Under the pieces are notes generated by a model. The model was given only the letters and a program-made list of their open reading frames with translations. It ran no database searches and was not told the origin of the DNA. From assembly GCA_030695285.1 (NCBI GenBank), contig JAUYTF010000140.1, positions 1-5,602 on the forward strand: 5,602 nt of DNA. The letters run 5' to 3'. The DNA is from Eubacteriales bacterium. GTDB taxonomy: Bacteria; Bacillota; Clostridia; Christensenellales; CAG-138. Below, piece by piece: positions 1 through 5,191 of this stretch; positions within the stretch are counted from its first letter, which is position 1, and each line of letters begins with the position of its first letter. A program made the position numbers and the translations under genes.

Positions 1-324
1 TTTGGTCACAATCACGTTCCCGGGTTGCGGCGCAGGCGTGGGCGAAGCAACCGGTTCGGTCGTCGTTTCGATGACAAACGGGCCAAACGTTTCATACGTT
101 GTCAGCCCGAACGCGTTCTTGGCATACGCGTGGATGTAATACGTACCCGGATCGCCAAGCCGCAGTGCGCCGTCGTAGTTGCGATACGTGATGCCTGCAG
201 TGGCGCACGTGCCGATCTGATAGCCGCGGGCGACAAGTTCAGATTCTGCGTCTGTATACGTCAGTGTCACTGAGATCCGACCCGACGTCGCGGTGCCGAC
301 GCGATAGTCTGTAGAATAATCTGT
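1..324 (-). pseudogene. FN3-like surface-protein fragment lacking a start codon; continues past the window edge
   Basis: The minus strand is open from an in-frame TAA at 325-327 to the window edge. It reads as one FN3/Ig-like beta-sandwich repeat (RISVTLTYTDAESELVARGY, then GDPGTYYIHAYAKNAFGLTTY), followed by a Thr/Pro linker (ETTTEPVASPTPAPQPG) and the start of another segment. The 'GTYYIHAYAKNAFG' stretch matches the 'TYYVRAYATNSAG' signature of bacterial extracellular FN3-like repeats, so the parent protein was probably exported or wall-anchored. No ATG or TTG lies in frame. The first possible start is a GTG inside the first beta-strand, with no ribosome binding site and no room for a signal peptide. 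Only about 50 bp separate the TAA from the stop of the diguanylate cyclase gene. The simplest reading is a gene that lost its 5' end in a rearrangement. The part beyond position 1 cannot be judged. Confidence 0.6.
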
Positions 325-374
325 TTATTTGGCATCACGTCTCATCTGGAAAAGCGCAACGAACGAAAACCTTG

Positions 375-1493
375 TCAGCCCTCTGCGCTGGCGGTCTCGT
401 CCGGATAGCTGATTCTCCCTTTTCCGTCCTGTTTGGAGCGATACATCATCGCATCCGCTTCCGCGAGCATCTGCGCATAGGTGGTCTCCGGCCCCATCTG
501 CACCACGCCGAAGCTGCAGGAAACGCAAACCCCGCCTTCCAGCTCCAGCTTGGAAACCGCCAGTTTCACACGGTCGAGCAGCAGAACTGCATTCTTCAGC
601 GTCACATTTGGCAGCAGCATCACAAACTCATCCCCACCCCAGCGCGCGATGGTGTCCGAGTTGCGCAGTTGATTTTGCATGAGCGCAGCGATCTTGATGA
701 GCGCAGCATCGCCCATTGCATGGCCGTAACGGTCGTTGATCTGCTTGAGATTATCCACGTCTACAAACACCATGCAAAGCGGGAGGCCTTGTCTGCGGCA
801 GAAATTCATCCAGCGGCGCGCTTCCTCTTCCAGCCTTGCTCGCGTTGCCGCATTGGTCAAGAAGTCTTTTGCGCTCGCCAGCTCCAGCTGTGCCTTTGCC
901 TGAAACTCACGCCGCGCATATTTATCGTTACCAACTGCTTTCACCGCGCAAATTACAATCGTAAGCGCAGCATATACCAGCGCCGCTATGTACTCTTTTG
1001 GCGTCATAGAATCGATAAAGAAGTAAGCAAACAGGAAATAAGCGGCCGCGCCGGTTAAGGCGAGCGCAAGCATGTTTCCGCTTCGGTTTGGAACGATAAA
1101 AATGACAAGGATCGTCAGAATCAGCCCCATGGACTGTATCATGAAGTCTGGCGATTCATAAAGCTTTAAAACAAACAGATATAGTAGAATTGCCACTGCC
1201 TCCAGCGTGGTAACAAGCGCTGCGAACGCAGCAAACGTGCGGACGCGCTGTAGTTTGCGGATCATCAGAATGACTAAAATCGAGAAACAATAGCGGGTGA
1301 TTGCAACGATCATGCGCTCCGTTTGCCCTTGAATGAAGATGATATCGCATATGAGAAACATAAAATTACACACGCTGGCAATCCCTGCAAAAACGTGAAT
1401 GATTTTCTGCGCTGGGCCTAGGTTGGTTGCCTCAAATATGGTACGCGCCTGCTTGTTTGCTGCAGCCGCTTCCTTTGCATGATTTATTGACAC
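375..1493 (-). CDS. Membrane-bound diguanylate cyclase (GGDEF domain)
   Basis: A 372-aa protein predicted to make cyclic di-GMP from two GTP. Residues ~30-185 hold about six hydrophobic segments (near 30-55, 61-78, 86-109, 117-135, 141-160, 167-186) with no recognised sensor signature. A short helical linker leads to the GGDEF domain (~205-365). Visible motifs are DFLTNAATR at the domain start, FVDVDNLKQINDRYGHAMGD (243-262; Mg/GTP-binding Asp and GH..GD) and an intact GGDEF at 286-290. RNSD at 277-280 lies five residues before GGDEF, the position of the RxxD product-inhibition I-site, so both activity and feedback inhibition are expected. The start is GTG, chosen because AGGTGA lies 6 nt upstream. 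No EAL or HD domain is fused. The gene faces the same way as the HD-GYP gene upstream but is separated from that pair by a 450-bp gap with its own promoter, so it is probably a separate transcription unit. The signal sensed is unknown. Confidence 0.95.
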   Translation of the reverse strand: MSINHAKEAAAANKQARTIFEATNLGPAQKIIHVFAGIASVCNFMFLICDIIFIQGQTERMIVAITRYCFSILVILMIRKLQRVRTFAAFAALVTTLEAVAILLYLFVLKLYESPDFMIQSMGLILTILVIFIVPNRSGNMLALALTGAAAYFLFAYFFIDSMTPKEYIAALVYAALTIVICAVKAVGNDKYARREFQAKAQLELASAKDFLTNAATRARLEEEARRWMNFCRRQGLPLCMVFVDVDNLKQINDRYGHAMGDAALIKIAALMQNQLRNSDTIARWGGDEFVMLLPNVTLKNAVLLLDRVKLAVSKLELEGGVCVSCSFGVVQMGPETTYAQMLAEADAMMYRSKQDGKGRISYPDETASAEG

Positions 1494-1499
1494 AATCGT

Positions 1500-1505
1500 T
1501 CACCT
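1500..1505 (-). promoter_or_regulatory. Ribosome binding site of the GGDEF gene
   Basis: AGGTGA on the minus strand, 6 nt before the GTG at 1493-1491. It decides the GTG start, since no ATG lies nearby in frame. Confidence 0.75.
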
Positions 1506-1578
1506 ATAGGGGTTCCGGTCCTGTATCGTGAAACAAGCGCACTCCGGCGCTGGCAGATCCAGTAATAGTATCCAATCC

Positions 1579-1606
1579 ATTTTACACAAATTAAGCGTAA
1601 TTACAA
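1579..1606 (-). promoter_or_regulatory. Candidate sigma-A promoter of the GGDEF gene
   Basis: On the minus strand TTGTAA (1606-1601, 4 of 6 to TTGACA) is followed after 16 bp by TAAAAT (1584-1579, 5 of 6 to TATAAT). Transcription would start near 1572, giving a leader of about 80 nt before the GTG. I see no cyclic-di-GMP riboswitch in that leader. Confidence 0.4.
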
Positions 1607-1671
1607 GCGAAATTTATTGAACAATCGATACCGCCTTCATATCGGTTGTGATCGGACAGAAAATCAGACAC
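1591..1671 (-). CDS. Doubtful 26-codon ORF upstream of the GGDEF gene
   Basis: A GTG at 1671 opens a 26-codon frame ending in TAA at 1593-1591. AAGGAG lies 9 nt upstream (1686-1681). The product would begin MSDFLSDHNRYEGG, contain two cysteines and end in NYA. It is hydrophilic and acidic, with no signal peptide and no family I recognise. Its 3' end overlaps the candidate promoter of the GGDEF gene, which argues against a conserved gene. The good Shine-Dalgarno sequence is the only positive evidence. Confidence 0.2.
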   Translation of the reverse strand: MSDFLSDHNRYEGGIDCSINFACNYA

Positions 1672-1699
1672 GATCGCTAACTCCTTCACTGGATTGCAC

Positions 1700-1751
1700 A
1701 AAAAAACGAACGGTTTGGCGATACAACGCGCTCTACCCTGCATGGTATCGC
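1700..1751 (-). terminator. Hairpin followed by a U-run; possible terminator of the HD-GYP/DUF5317 operon
   Basis: In the minus-strand transcript GCGAUAC (1751-1745) pairs with GUAUCGC (1724-1718). After one C-U mismatch AUGC pairs with GCGU, giving an 11-bp stem with a 10-nt loop. Seven consecutive U residues (1706-1700) follow, but 11 nt beyond the stem, so this is not a textbook intrinsic terminator. It lies about 200 nt after the DUF5317 stop and before the GGDEF promoter, where a terminator would be expected. Confidence 0.3.
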
Positions 1752-1947
1752 ATTCTGGCGCGCAGCTCCATCCGCCTGTTAATTTCGATCCTTCTTTGGC
1801 TTTGCGCTGCTATAAACAGCTTTTCTTCTCTCCGGTAGCGTTGAAAAATCATGTCAGAATTGGACGTCTACCACACAGGGTATGGTATCACGGGCAGATT
1901 TTGCAGATACTGCTCATTTATGAACGAACCTTGCATGCATGTTCTCG

Positions 1948-2514
1948 CTATGTCCGCGCTTTGCTTTCGTTTTTCTCCGCTCCGGAGACGGCCTTGGTCA
2001 TCTGCCAGCACAAGATCGCAACGCCCAGACTCAGCATGATGTCTCCAACGCTCGCAAACCCCAGCGGCATTCCCGCGGGGCCGATGCGGATCACATCCCC
2101 CAGAAACGGCAGCCGCGTTGAAGCATCCGCGAGACAATACGCGTATACCCGTCCCTCGGCAAGCTGGGTGAGCCGCTCCCCTGCGCCGCTTGCCAGCGCG
2201 GCAGCAACCGGCATACACCCGCCGTTAAAGACAATGACCAAAAAATTGAGCAGTGTGCCGGTAAACGCAAACAACGGCCAGACAGGCCGCCGGTGGTTGA
2301 GCAATATAAATAAGAAAAGCAGGCTATATTGGATCAGGCACACGATGACTGCGCCCGTTTGCGGAACAAGGAACCGCGCAGCCCCCGCCTTAAGTAAGAA
2401 AGCTGCGATGGGCAGGAGCGCGCCGTAGAGCGAATAATGCGACACCTTGCTCAGCGAGCCGCCGGTGAGCAGACCGAGCAGTAAGCCGAGCAGCGCAAAA
2501 ACAAGTAGAATCAT
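1948..2514 (-). CDS. DUF5317-like integral membrane protein
   Basis: A 188-aa protein of unknown function. About five hydrophobic segments are visible: 1-18, 29-47, 55-73, 80-97 and 154-172. The stretch NFLVIVFNGGCMPV (90-103), the FLGDVI at 137-142 and the later SVGD (155-158) match the pattern I associate with DUF5317, a membrane family often found next to HD-GYP or GGDEF genes in Clostridia; I recall this and could not check it. The loop between the NGG motif and the last helix (~104-150) is probably extracytoplasmic and carries most of the polar residues. The ATG overlaps the TGA of the HD-GYP gene (ATGA), and I see no strong Shine-Dalgarno sequence before it. Translation is therefore probably coupled to the upstream gene. 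An accessory or sensory partner of the HD-GYP protein is inferred from this arrangement only. Confidence 0.85.
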   Translation of the reverse strand: MILLVFALLGLLLGLLTGGSLSKVSHYSLYGALLPIAAFLLKAGAARFLVPQTGAVIVCLIQYSLLFLFILLNHRRPVWPLFAFTGTLLNFLVIVFNGGCMPVAAALASGAGERLTQLAEGRVYAYCLADASTRLPFLGDVIRIGPAGMPLGFASVGDIMLSLGVAILCWQMTKAVSGAEKNESKART

Positions 2515-3833
2515 ATCGTATAGAGCAGTAGCTTTTCAGCATCTTCCGGGCGCAACCGTGGTTCAATGCTGAGAAAAACCTTGACCACTTTCGGATCCAG
2601 CTGCGTGCCGGCTACCTCCTCCAGAATCTCTCTTGCCCGTGCTTTTGTCTGGCCCGCGCGATAAGGGCGATCTGTTGTGATGGCATCATAGGTGTCCGCC
2701 ACGGCGAGTATCGCGGCAGAGAGCGGAAGCTCTCCCGCGGCAGGGCCTTCCGGCGGGTATCCCGTGCCATCATATCTGCGGTGGTGATAGAGCACCGCGT
2801 CATTCACCACCTCGGAGAGATTGATACTCTCGATGATGCGCCTGCCAACCACGGGATGCTGCTTGATGATATCATACTCTTCCTCGGTCAGCGGGCCTGG
2901 TTTGAGCAGCACCGCGTCCTCCACGCCAATCTTGCCCGTGTCGTGCAGCAGCGCCGCCATCATCACCTGATCGGTAAACGAGCGCGAGCAGCTCATTGCC
3001 TTGCAGATCTCGCAGCTTAAGTAAGCAAGGCGATGCGAGTGTCCGCGCGTATAAGGGTCTTTGGCTTCGATTGCCTCAACCAGCGAGGCGATGGTACGCA
3101 GGAGAATCGTGTGGCTATCGAGGTATATCTTAAACGAATATCGCGCCAGCATGAGCGGCCCCATGAAAAGCACGATCCAAAGATAAGCGTTTGCCTGCGT
3201 GAGAATGTAGCCGATGACAAGACCGAGCGGTATCGTAGCCAGAATGTTTGGCAGGATGCCGCCGATGTTATCGCGCAGCAGGGCAAAAAATCTTCCCTGT
3301 TCGCTGAGCTTGAAATACAGGATGAAGAAAATGAGATTCCCGAGAATGGCGACAAAAGAAAAAGCGACCGCGCCAAGCACGACGCTCCAGGTGAACACCG
3401 TGCCACCCGCTTTCTGTGCGATGAGGTTATAGACAAGTCCGCCGATCCATATGGAAATCAACACATTCGAGACGTTGAAAAACTCCTTGAGAGAGGCGCG
3501 CAGCCACGGCGAATAGTACTTCTTCGTGTTTGCATCCTGTATCATGCTCAACATCGTTGAGATAGTAAAAAGGACGACCGCCAACGCTACGCCCTTGGTG
3601 ACCACACACGCAACAACAGGAACAAAACTGATCTCCATTGTCTTGTCAGAAGTGATGTAAATGGGCATCATGTGACAAATAACAAGGACAGCCAACAGGA
3701 CTATACAATAAACGATGTTGTCGAACAAGGTTTGCGGGTCCTGAAATAGTGCGAATGCTTGATACGCGCTCGTAGCAAACACCGCGGCACCAATAAGTCC
3801 GACACATAACATGTACAGCTTCTGTTTCTTCAT
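2511..3833 (-). CDS. Membrane HD-GYP protein, predicted cyclic-di-GMP phosphodiesterase
   Basis: A 440-aa protein predicted to hydrolyse cyclic di-GMP on the cytoplasmic face of the membrane. Residues ~6-235 are hydrophobic with about seven membrane segments (near 8-30, 38-58, 70-95, 119-138, 147-174, 191-212, 217-235) and form an N-terminal region I cannot assign to a named sensor family. The HD-GYP domain (~245-430) shows KDPYTRGHS (258-266), the HD pair in LLHDTGKIGV (H297, D298), HPVVG (326-330), HHRRYDGTGYP (350-360, GYP present) and VADTYDAITTDRPYR (378-392). All usual metal-binding His/Asp positions are kept. The common HHE is HHR here (R352), a mild variant. The ATG at 3833 has AAGGGT 7 nt upstream. 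The gene overlaps DUF5317 by 4 nt and follows a 25-codon peptide gene within an inverted-repeat leader, which may control it. Confidence 0.95.
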   Translation of the reverse strand: MKKQKLYMLCVGLIGAAVFATSAYQAFALFQDPQTLFDNIVYCIVLLAVLVICHMMPIYITSDKTMEISFVPVVACVVTKGVALAVVLFTISTMLSMIQDANTKKYYSPWLRASLKEFFNVSNVLISIWIGGLVYNLIAQKAGGTVFTWSVVLGAVAFSFVAILGNLIFFILYFKLSEQGRFFALLRDNIGGILPNILATIPLGLVIGYILTQANAYLWIVLFMGPLMLARYSFKIYLDSHTILLRTIASLVEAIEAKDPYTRGHSHRLAYLSCEICKAMSCSRSFTDQVMMAALLHDTGKIGVEDAVLLKPGPLTEEEYDIIKQHPVVGRRIIESINLSEVVNDAVLYHHRRYDGTGYPPEGPAAGELPLSAAILAVADTYDAITTDRPYRAGQTKARAREILEEVAGTQLDPKVVKVFLSIEPRLRPEDAEKLLLYTI

Positions 3834-3840
3834 TCGTCAC

Positions 3841-3846
3841 ACCCTT
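3841..3846 (-). promoter_or_regulatory. Ribosome binding site of the HD-GYP gene
   Basis: AAGGGT on the minus strand, 7 nt before the ATG at 3833. It lies outside the 15-bp inverted repeat, so HD-GYP translation is not directly masked by that stem. Confidence 0.65.
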
Positions 3847-3927
3847 AGACACATCACATCTACTTAACAAAACATTAACAGGTCCGGCTAGGATCTCACA
3901 ACGAGTTTTTTCGTTTGTTTGCTTTTC

Positions 3928-4005
3928 TTATCTGACAAAGAAAAATGCGCCGCTGGAAAGCACAAGAGCAGCCAGAGATGCGAGCGCCATGAGAATCTTC
4001 TTCAT
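3928..4005 (-). CDS. 25-aa hydrophobic signal-peptide-like peptide upstream of HD-GYP
   Basis: ATG at 4005 to TAA at 3930-3928 gives a 25-residue peptide. AAGGAGG lies 10 nt before the ATG, one of the strongest Shine-Dalgarno matches in the window. The product begins MKKILMALASL: two lysines, then a hydrophobic Ala/Leu core through L16. It ends SSGAFFFVR. S18 and A20 satisfy the -3/-1 rule for signal peptidase I, so cleavage after A20 would leave the pentapeptide FFFVR. It could equally remain as a one-helix membrane peptide or act as a leader ORF. It lies 94 nt upstream of the HD-GYP start on the same strand and is enclosed by the 15-bp inverted repeat. I do not recognise a named family. Existence of the ORF and RBS is seen directly; a signalling role is inference. 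Confidence 0.7.
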   Translation of the reverse strand: MKKILMALASLAALVLSSGAFFFVR

Positions 4006-4007
4006 GT

Positions 4008-4063
4008 GGATATAGCCTCCTTCTTTGGATCTCTGTTCTTCGCTAATCGAACAGGCTATATCC
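4008..4063. repeat. 11-bp inverted repeat overlapping the peptide gene's RBS
   Basis: GGATATAGCCT (4008-4018) and AGGCTATATCC (4053-4063) are perfect reverse complements with a 34-nt loop. In the minus-strand transcript the 3' arm ends two nt before the peptide's ATG and contains the last three bases (AGG) of its GGAGG. The stem would therefore partly mask the RBS. Inside the loop a smaller hairpin is possible (UUCG...CGAA near 4051-4039). Confidence 0.7.
4016..4022 (-). promoter_or_regulatory. Ribosome binding site of the 25-aa peptide gene
   Basis: AAGGAGG on the minus strand, 10 nt before the ATG at 4005. Half of it lies in the 11-bp stem. This site is the main reason for accepting so short an ORF. 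Confidence 0.75.
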
Positions 4064-4066
4064 GCT

Positions 4067-4096
4067 ACGCTATTGCCGGACCTGTTAATTTTTCAA
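4067..4096 (-). promoter_or_regulatory. Weak candidate promoter for the peptide/HD-GYP unit
   Basis: TTGAAA (4096-4091, 5 of 6 to TTGACA) is followed after 18 bp by TAGCGT (4072-4067, only 3 of 6 to TATAAT). The right arm of the 15-bp repeat fills the spacer. The -10 match is poor. Read-through from the gene upstream is an alternative, because I see no clear terminator in 4097-4183. Confidence 0.2.
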
Positions 4097-4183
4097 ATAA
4101 CACACTTGACTAAGTTTTTCTGCGCTCGGCGCATGGCGCACAAGCACGTTGTTCTAAACGATCGTTCTTTCGCAGCCGGCGCG

Positions 4184-4822
4184 TTACGCTTCCTGCGAAT
4201 AGACCTCGAGTTTACGGTTGATCGCGTCGAGCACGCTCTGCACCACCGCGGTGTCCTGATCCGGCTCGGCATACACGCAGCCGATCAGCGGCGTGTTCTC
4301 CGGCAGGCAGTACACCTGGGAAACGATGATCGCGCGCGCGTTGGAGTGAATGCGCTCCACGCTCGCAAGCTCAAAAAACGAAGCGCCGCCGGTGCATGCT
4401 TTCACCGCATCCAGCGTTGCTTGCGCGATGCACCGCATACGCGAAAACGGAATCGCACTGCCGATGCTCGTTCCGTTGAAACGCTCTTCTTCCCGCGCGA
4501 GCACGACGGTGACCTCGACCTCTTTGCCGGAGGAGCGCATGCTGATTCCGGAATAGATCAGGCGAAACCCCATGCCGGAAATGATGTTGGAGGCAACCTG
4601 CGCCACGCTGATGATGTGATAATCGATGTCGATTCCGTAACGGGCGGAAACCGCGGACTGCACATCCCGTACGATCGATTTCACATTGCGGCGATTGCTC
4701 GCCAGAACGTGAATTTCAATCGGCTCCTGCGTCTCGGAAAAAACCACATGAGAAGCATAAACGCCGTTGAGTTTTGAAATCAATGACTGCCAGTCGTTTA
4801 CCGTGCCGTATTGTCCGTCCAT
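4184..4822 (-). CDS. Conserved hypothetical protein, 212 aa, soluble
   Basis: No membrane segment or signal peptide is visible, so the protein is probably cytoplasmic. It has two parts. The first (~10-80) contains IEIHVLASNRRNVKSIVRDV (35-54) and then a YGIDIDY...ISVAQ stretch. The second (~92-207) contains GTSIGSAIPFSRMRCIAQAT, then a region ending in AVVQSVLDAINRKLEVY. I recall uncharacterised Firmicute proteins with the same pattern (IHVLA, VRDIQSAL, FG.EID, and a second half with GS......R..A.ATL and LDA.NR) but know no function and could not run a search. The start was set at the ATG at 4822 because AGGAG lies 6 nt upstream; an upstream in-frame start at 4873 lies in the expected leader and lacks support. 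A strong promoter precedes it, so it is probably transcribed independently of the ferredoxin gene. It could extend into the HD-GYP operon by read-through. Confidence 0.85.
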   Translation of the reverse strand: MDGQYGTVNDWQSLISKLNGVYASHVVFSETQEPIEIHVLASNRRNVKSIVRDVQSAVSARYGIDIDYHIISVAQVASNIISGMGFRLIYSGISMRSSGKEVEVTVVLAREEERFNGTSIGSAIPFSRMRCIAQATLDAVKACTGGASFFELASVERIHSNARAIIVSQVYCLPENTPLIGCVYAEPDQDTAVVQSVLDAINRKLEVYSQEA

Positions 4823-4828
4823 GTTTTT

Positions 4829-4833
4829 CTCCT
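4829..4833 (-). promoter_or_regulatory. Ribosome binding site fixing the start of the 212-aa protein
   Basis: AGGAG on the minus strand with a 6-nt AAAAAC spacer before the ATG at 4822. It favours this ATG over the longer frame starting at 4873. Confidence 0.75.
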
Positions 4834-4891
4834 GTTCATCGTATGCGCTGCTTCTGATGTGATGTGGTTGCAAATTTATGCTATGTCATAC

Positions 4892-4920
4892 ATTATATCC
4901 CTTGTGATATGCATGTGCAA
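4892..4920 (-). promoter_or_regulatory. Sigma-A promoter of the 212-aa protein gene
   Basis: A perfect TATAAT (4897-4892, minus strand) is preceded after exactly 17 bp by TTGCAC (4920-4915, 3 of 6 to TTGACA). The predicted transcript starts near 4885, about 60 nt before the ATG. This is the best promoter in the window. Confidence 0.7.
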
Positions 4921-5001
4921 GAAAAACAACATGATTTGGAATTAACATGTAACGAATATTCCCACTGGCGACTGTTTCGCGGCCAGATGATCCTGTTGCG
5001 C

Positions 5002-5019
5002 AAAACAGCGTCATCGCTG
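5002..5019 (-). terminator. Weak hairpin with a short U-run, possible terminator of the ferredoxin gene
   Basis: The minus-strand RNA reads CAGCG-AUGA-CGCUG followed directly by UUUU. The stem is only 5 bp and lies about 175 nt after the ferredoxin stop, so it is a marginal candidate. Confidence 0.2.
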
Positions 5020-5191
5020 GAAAAATGCGAAGAATCGCGGATAATGCAGCGGTTACATTCTGACAACAGCCGTTCGATCCGTCAATTCGATTAAATCACA
5101 CGCGCATCCAACAAAGCCCTGTGGTGCGTCCTCACAAGCTCGATTTTACACCGTCACAGCGGTTGGAAAACAAGGGTTTGCGCCAAAGTAT

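Larger units (their letters stand above)
1494..1947. other. 454-bp intergenic region between the DUF5317 and GGDEF genes
   Basis: No convincing protein gene fills this gap. It holds the hairpin/U-run, the weak 26-codon ORF and the GGDEF promoter and RBS listed separately. A small hairpin (GCUGUU-UAU-AGCAGC on the minus strand) lies near 1807-1821. The GCAGC of that hairpin could pair instead with GCUGC near 1762-1766, which would allow alternative folds. I could not match it to a known riboswitch class. No tRNA or rRNA is visible. Confidence 0.5.
3874..4089. repeat. Perfect 15-bp inverted repeat flanking the small peptide gene
   Basis: ATTAACAGGTCCGGC at 3874-3888 is matched exactly by its reverse complement at 4075-4089, with 186 bp between the arms. 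After one mismatch three more A-T pairs continue outward. The enclosed segment contains the complete 25-codon gene, its RBS and a second nested inverted repeat. The arms could be a long-range stem in the HD-GYP leader RNA, recombination sites of an invertible segment, or the ends of a miniature mobile element. TTAA borders a CAGGTCCGGC core on both sides, but TTAA is itself a palindrome, so this is not independent evidence of target duplication. No recombinase or transposase gene lies in the window. Confidence 0.85.
4823..5191. other. 369-bp intergenic region between the ferredoxin and hypothetical genes
   Basis: It holds the promoter and RBS of the 212-aa protein and the marginal hairpin listed above. 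A plus-strand frame here (4864-5094) has no ribosome binding site, overlaps the minus-strand promoter and resembles nothing I know. I see no RNA gene or repeat. Confidence 0.5.

Noticed and set aside
372..1058. Long plus-strand open frame of 228 codons opposite the GGDEF gene
   Set aside because: It lies antisense to a clear GGDEF domain, has no RBS and has a His/Arg/Cys-rich composition typical of a shadow frame.
1775..4091. Shared short words (CCTGTTAATTT at 1775-1785 and 4081-4091; CCTTCTTTGG at 1790-1799 and 4019-4028) in both c-di-GMP gene leaders
   Set aside because: Repeats of 10-11 bp are expected several times by chance in 5.6 kb, and their order differs between the two leaders.
4121..4133. 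TGCGC-TCG-GCGCA hairpin after the 212-aa gene as a terminator
   Set aside because: On the transcribed minus strand it is followed by GAAAAAC, not a U-run.
3834..4183. Known cyclic-di-GMP riboswitch (GEMM-I or type II) in the HD-GYP leader
   Set aside because: None of the conserved core sequences of either class that I know are present; the leader's structure is the two nested inverted repeats.
4025..4777. Plus-strand open frame of 250 codons opposite the 212-aa protein
   Set aside because: It runs through the inverted-repeat leader, is rich in Arg/His and lacks an RBS. The minus strand has the promoter, RBS and protein-like sequence.
4864..5094. Plus-strand 76-codon frame in the intergenic region
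   Set aside because: No Shine-Dalgarno sequence, GTG start, overlap with the minus-strand TATAAT promoter and no recognisable motif.
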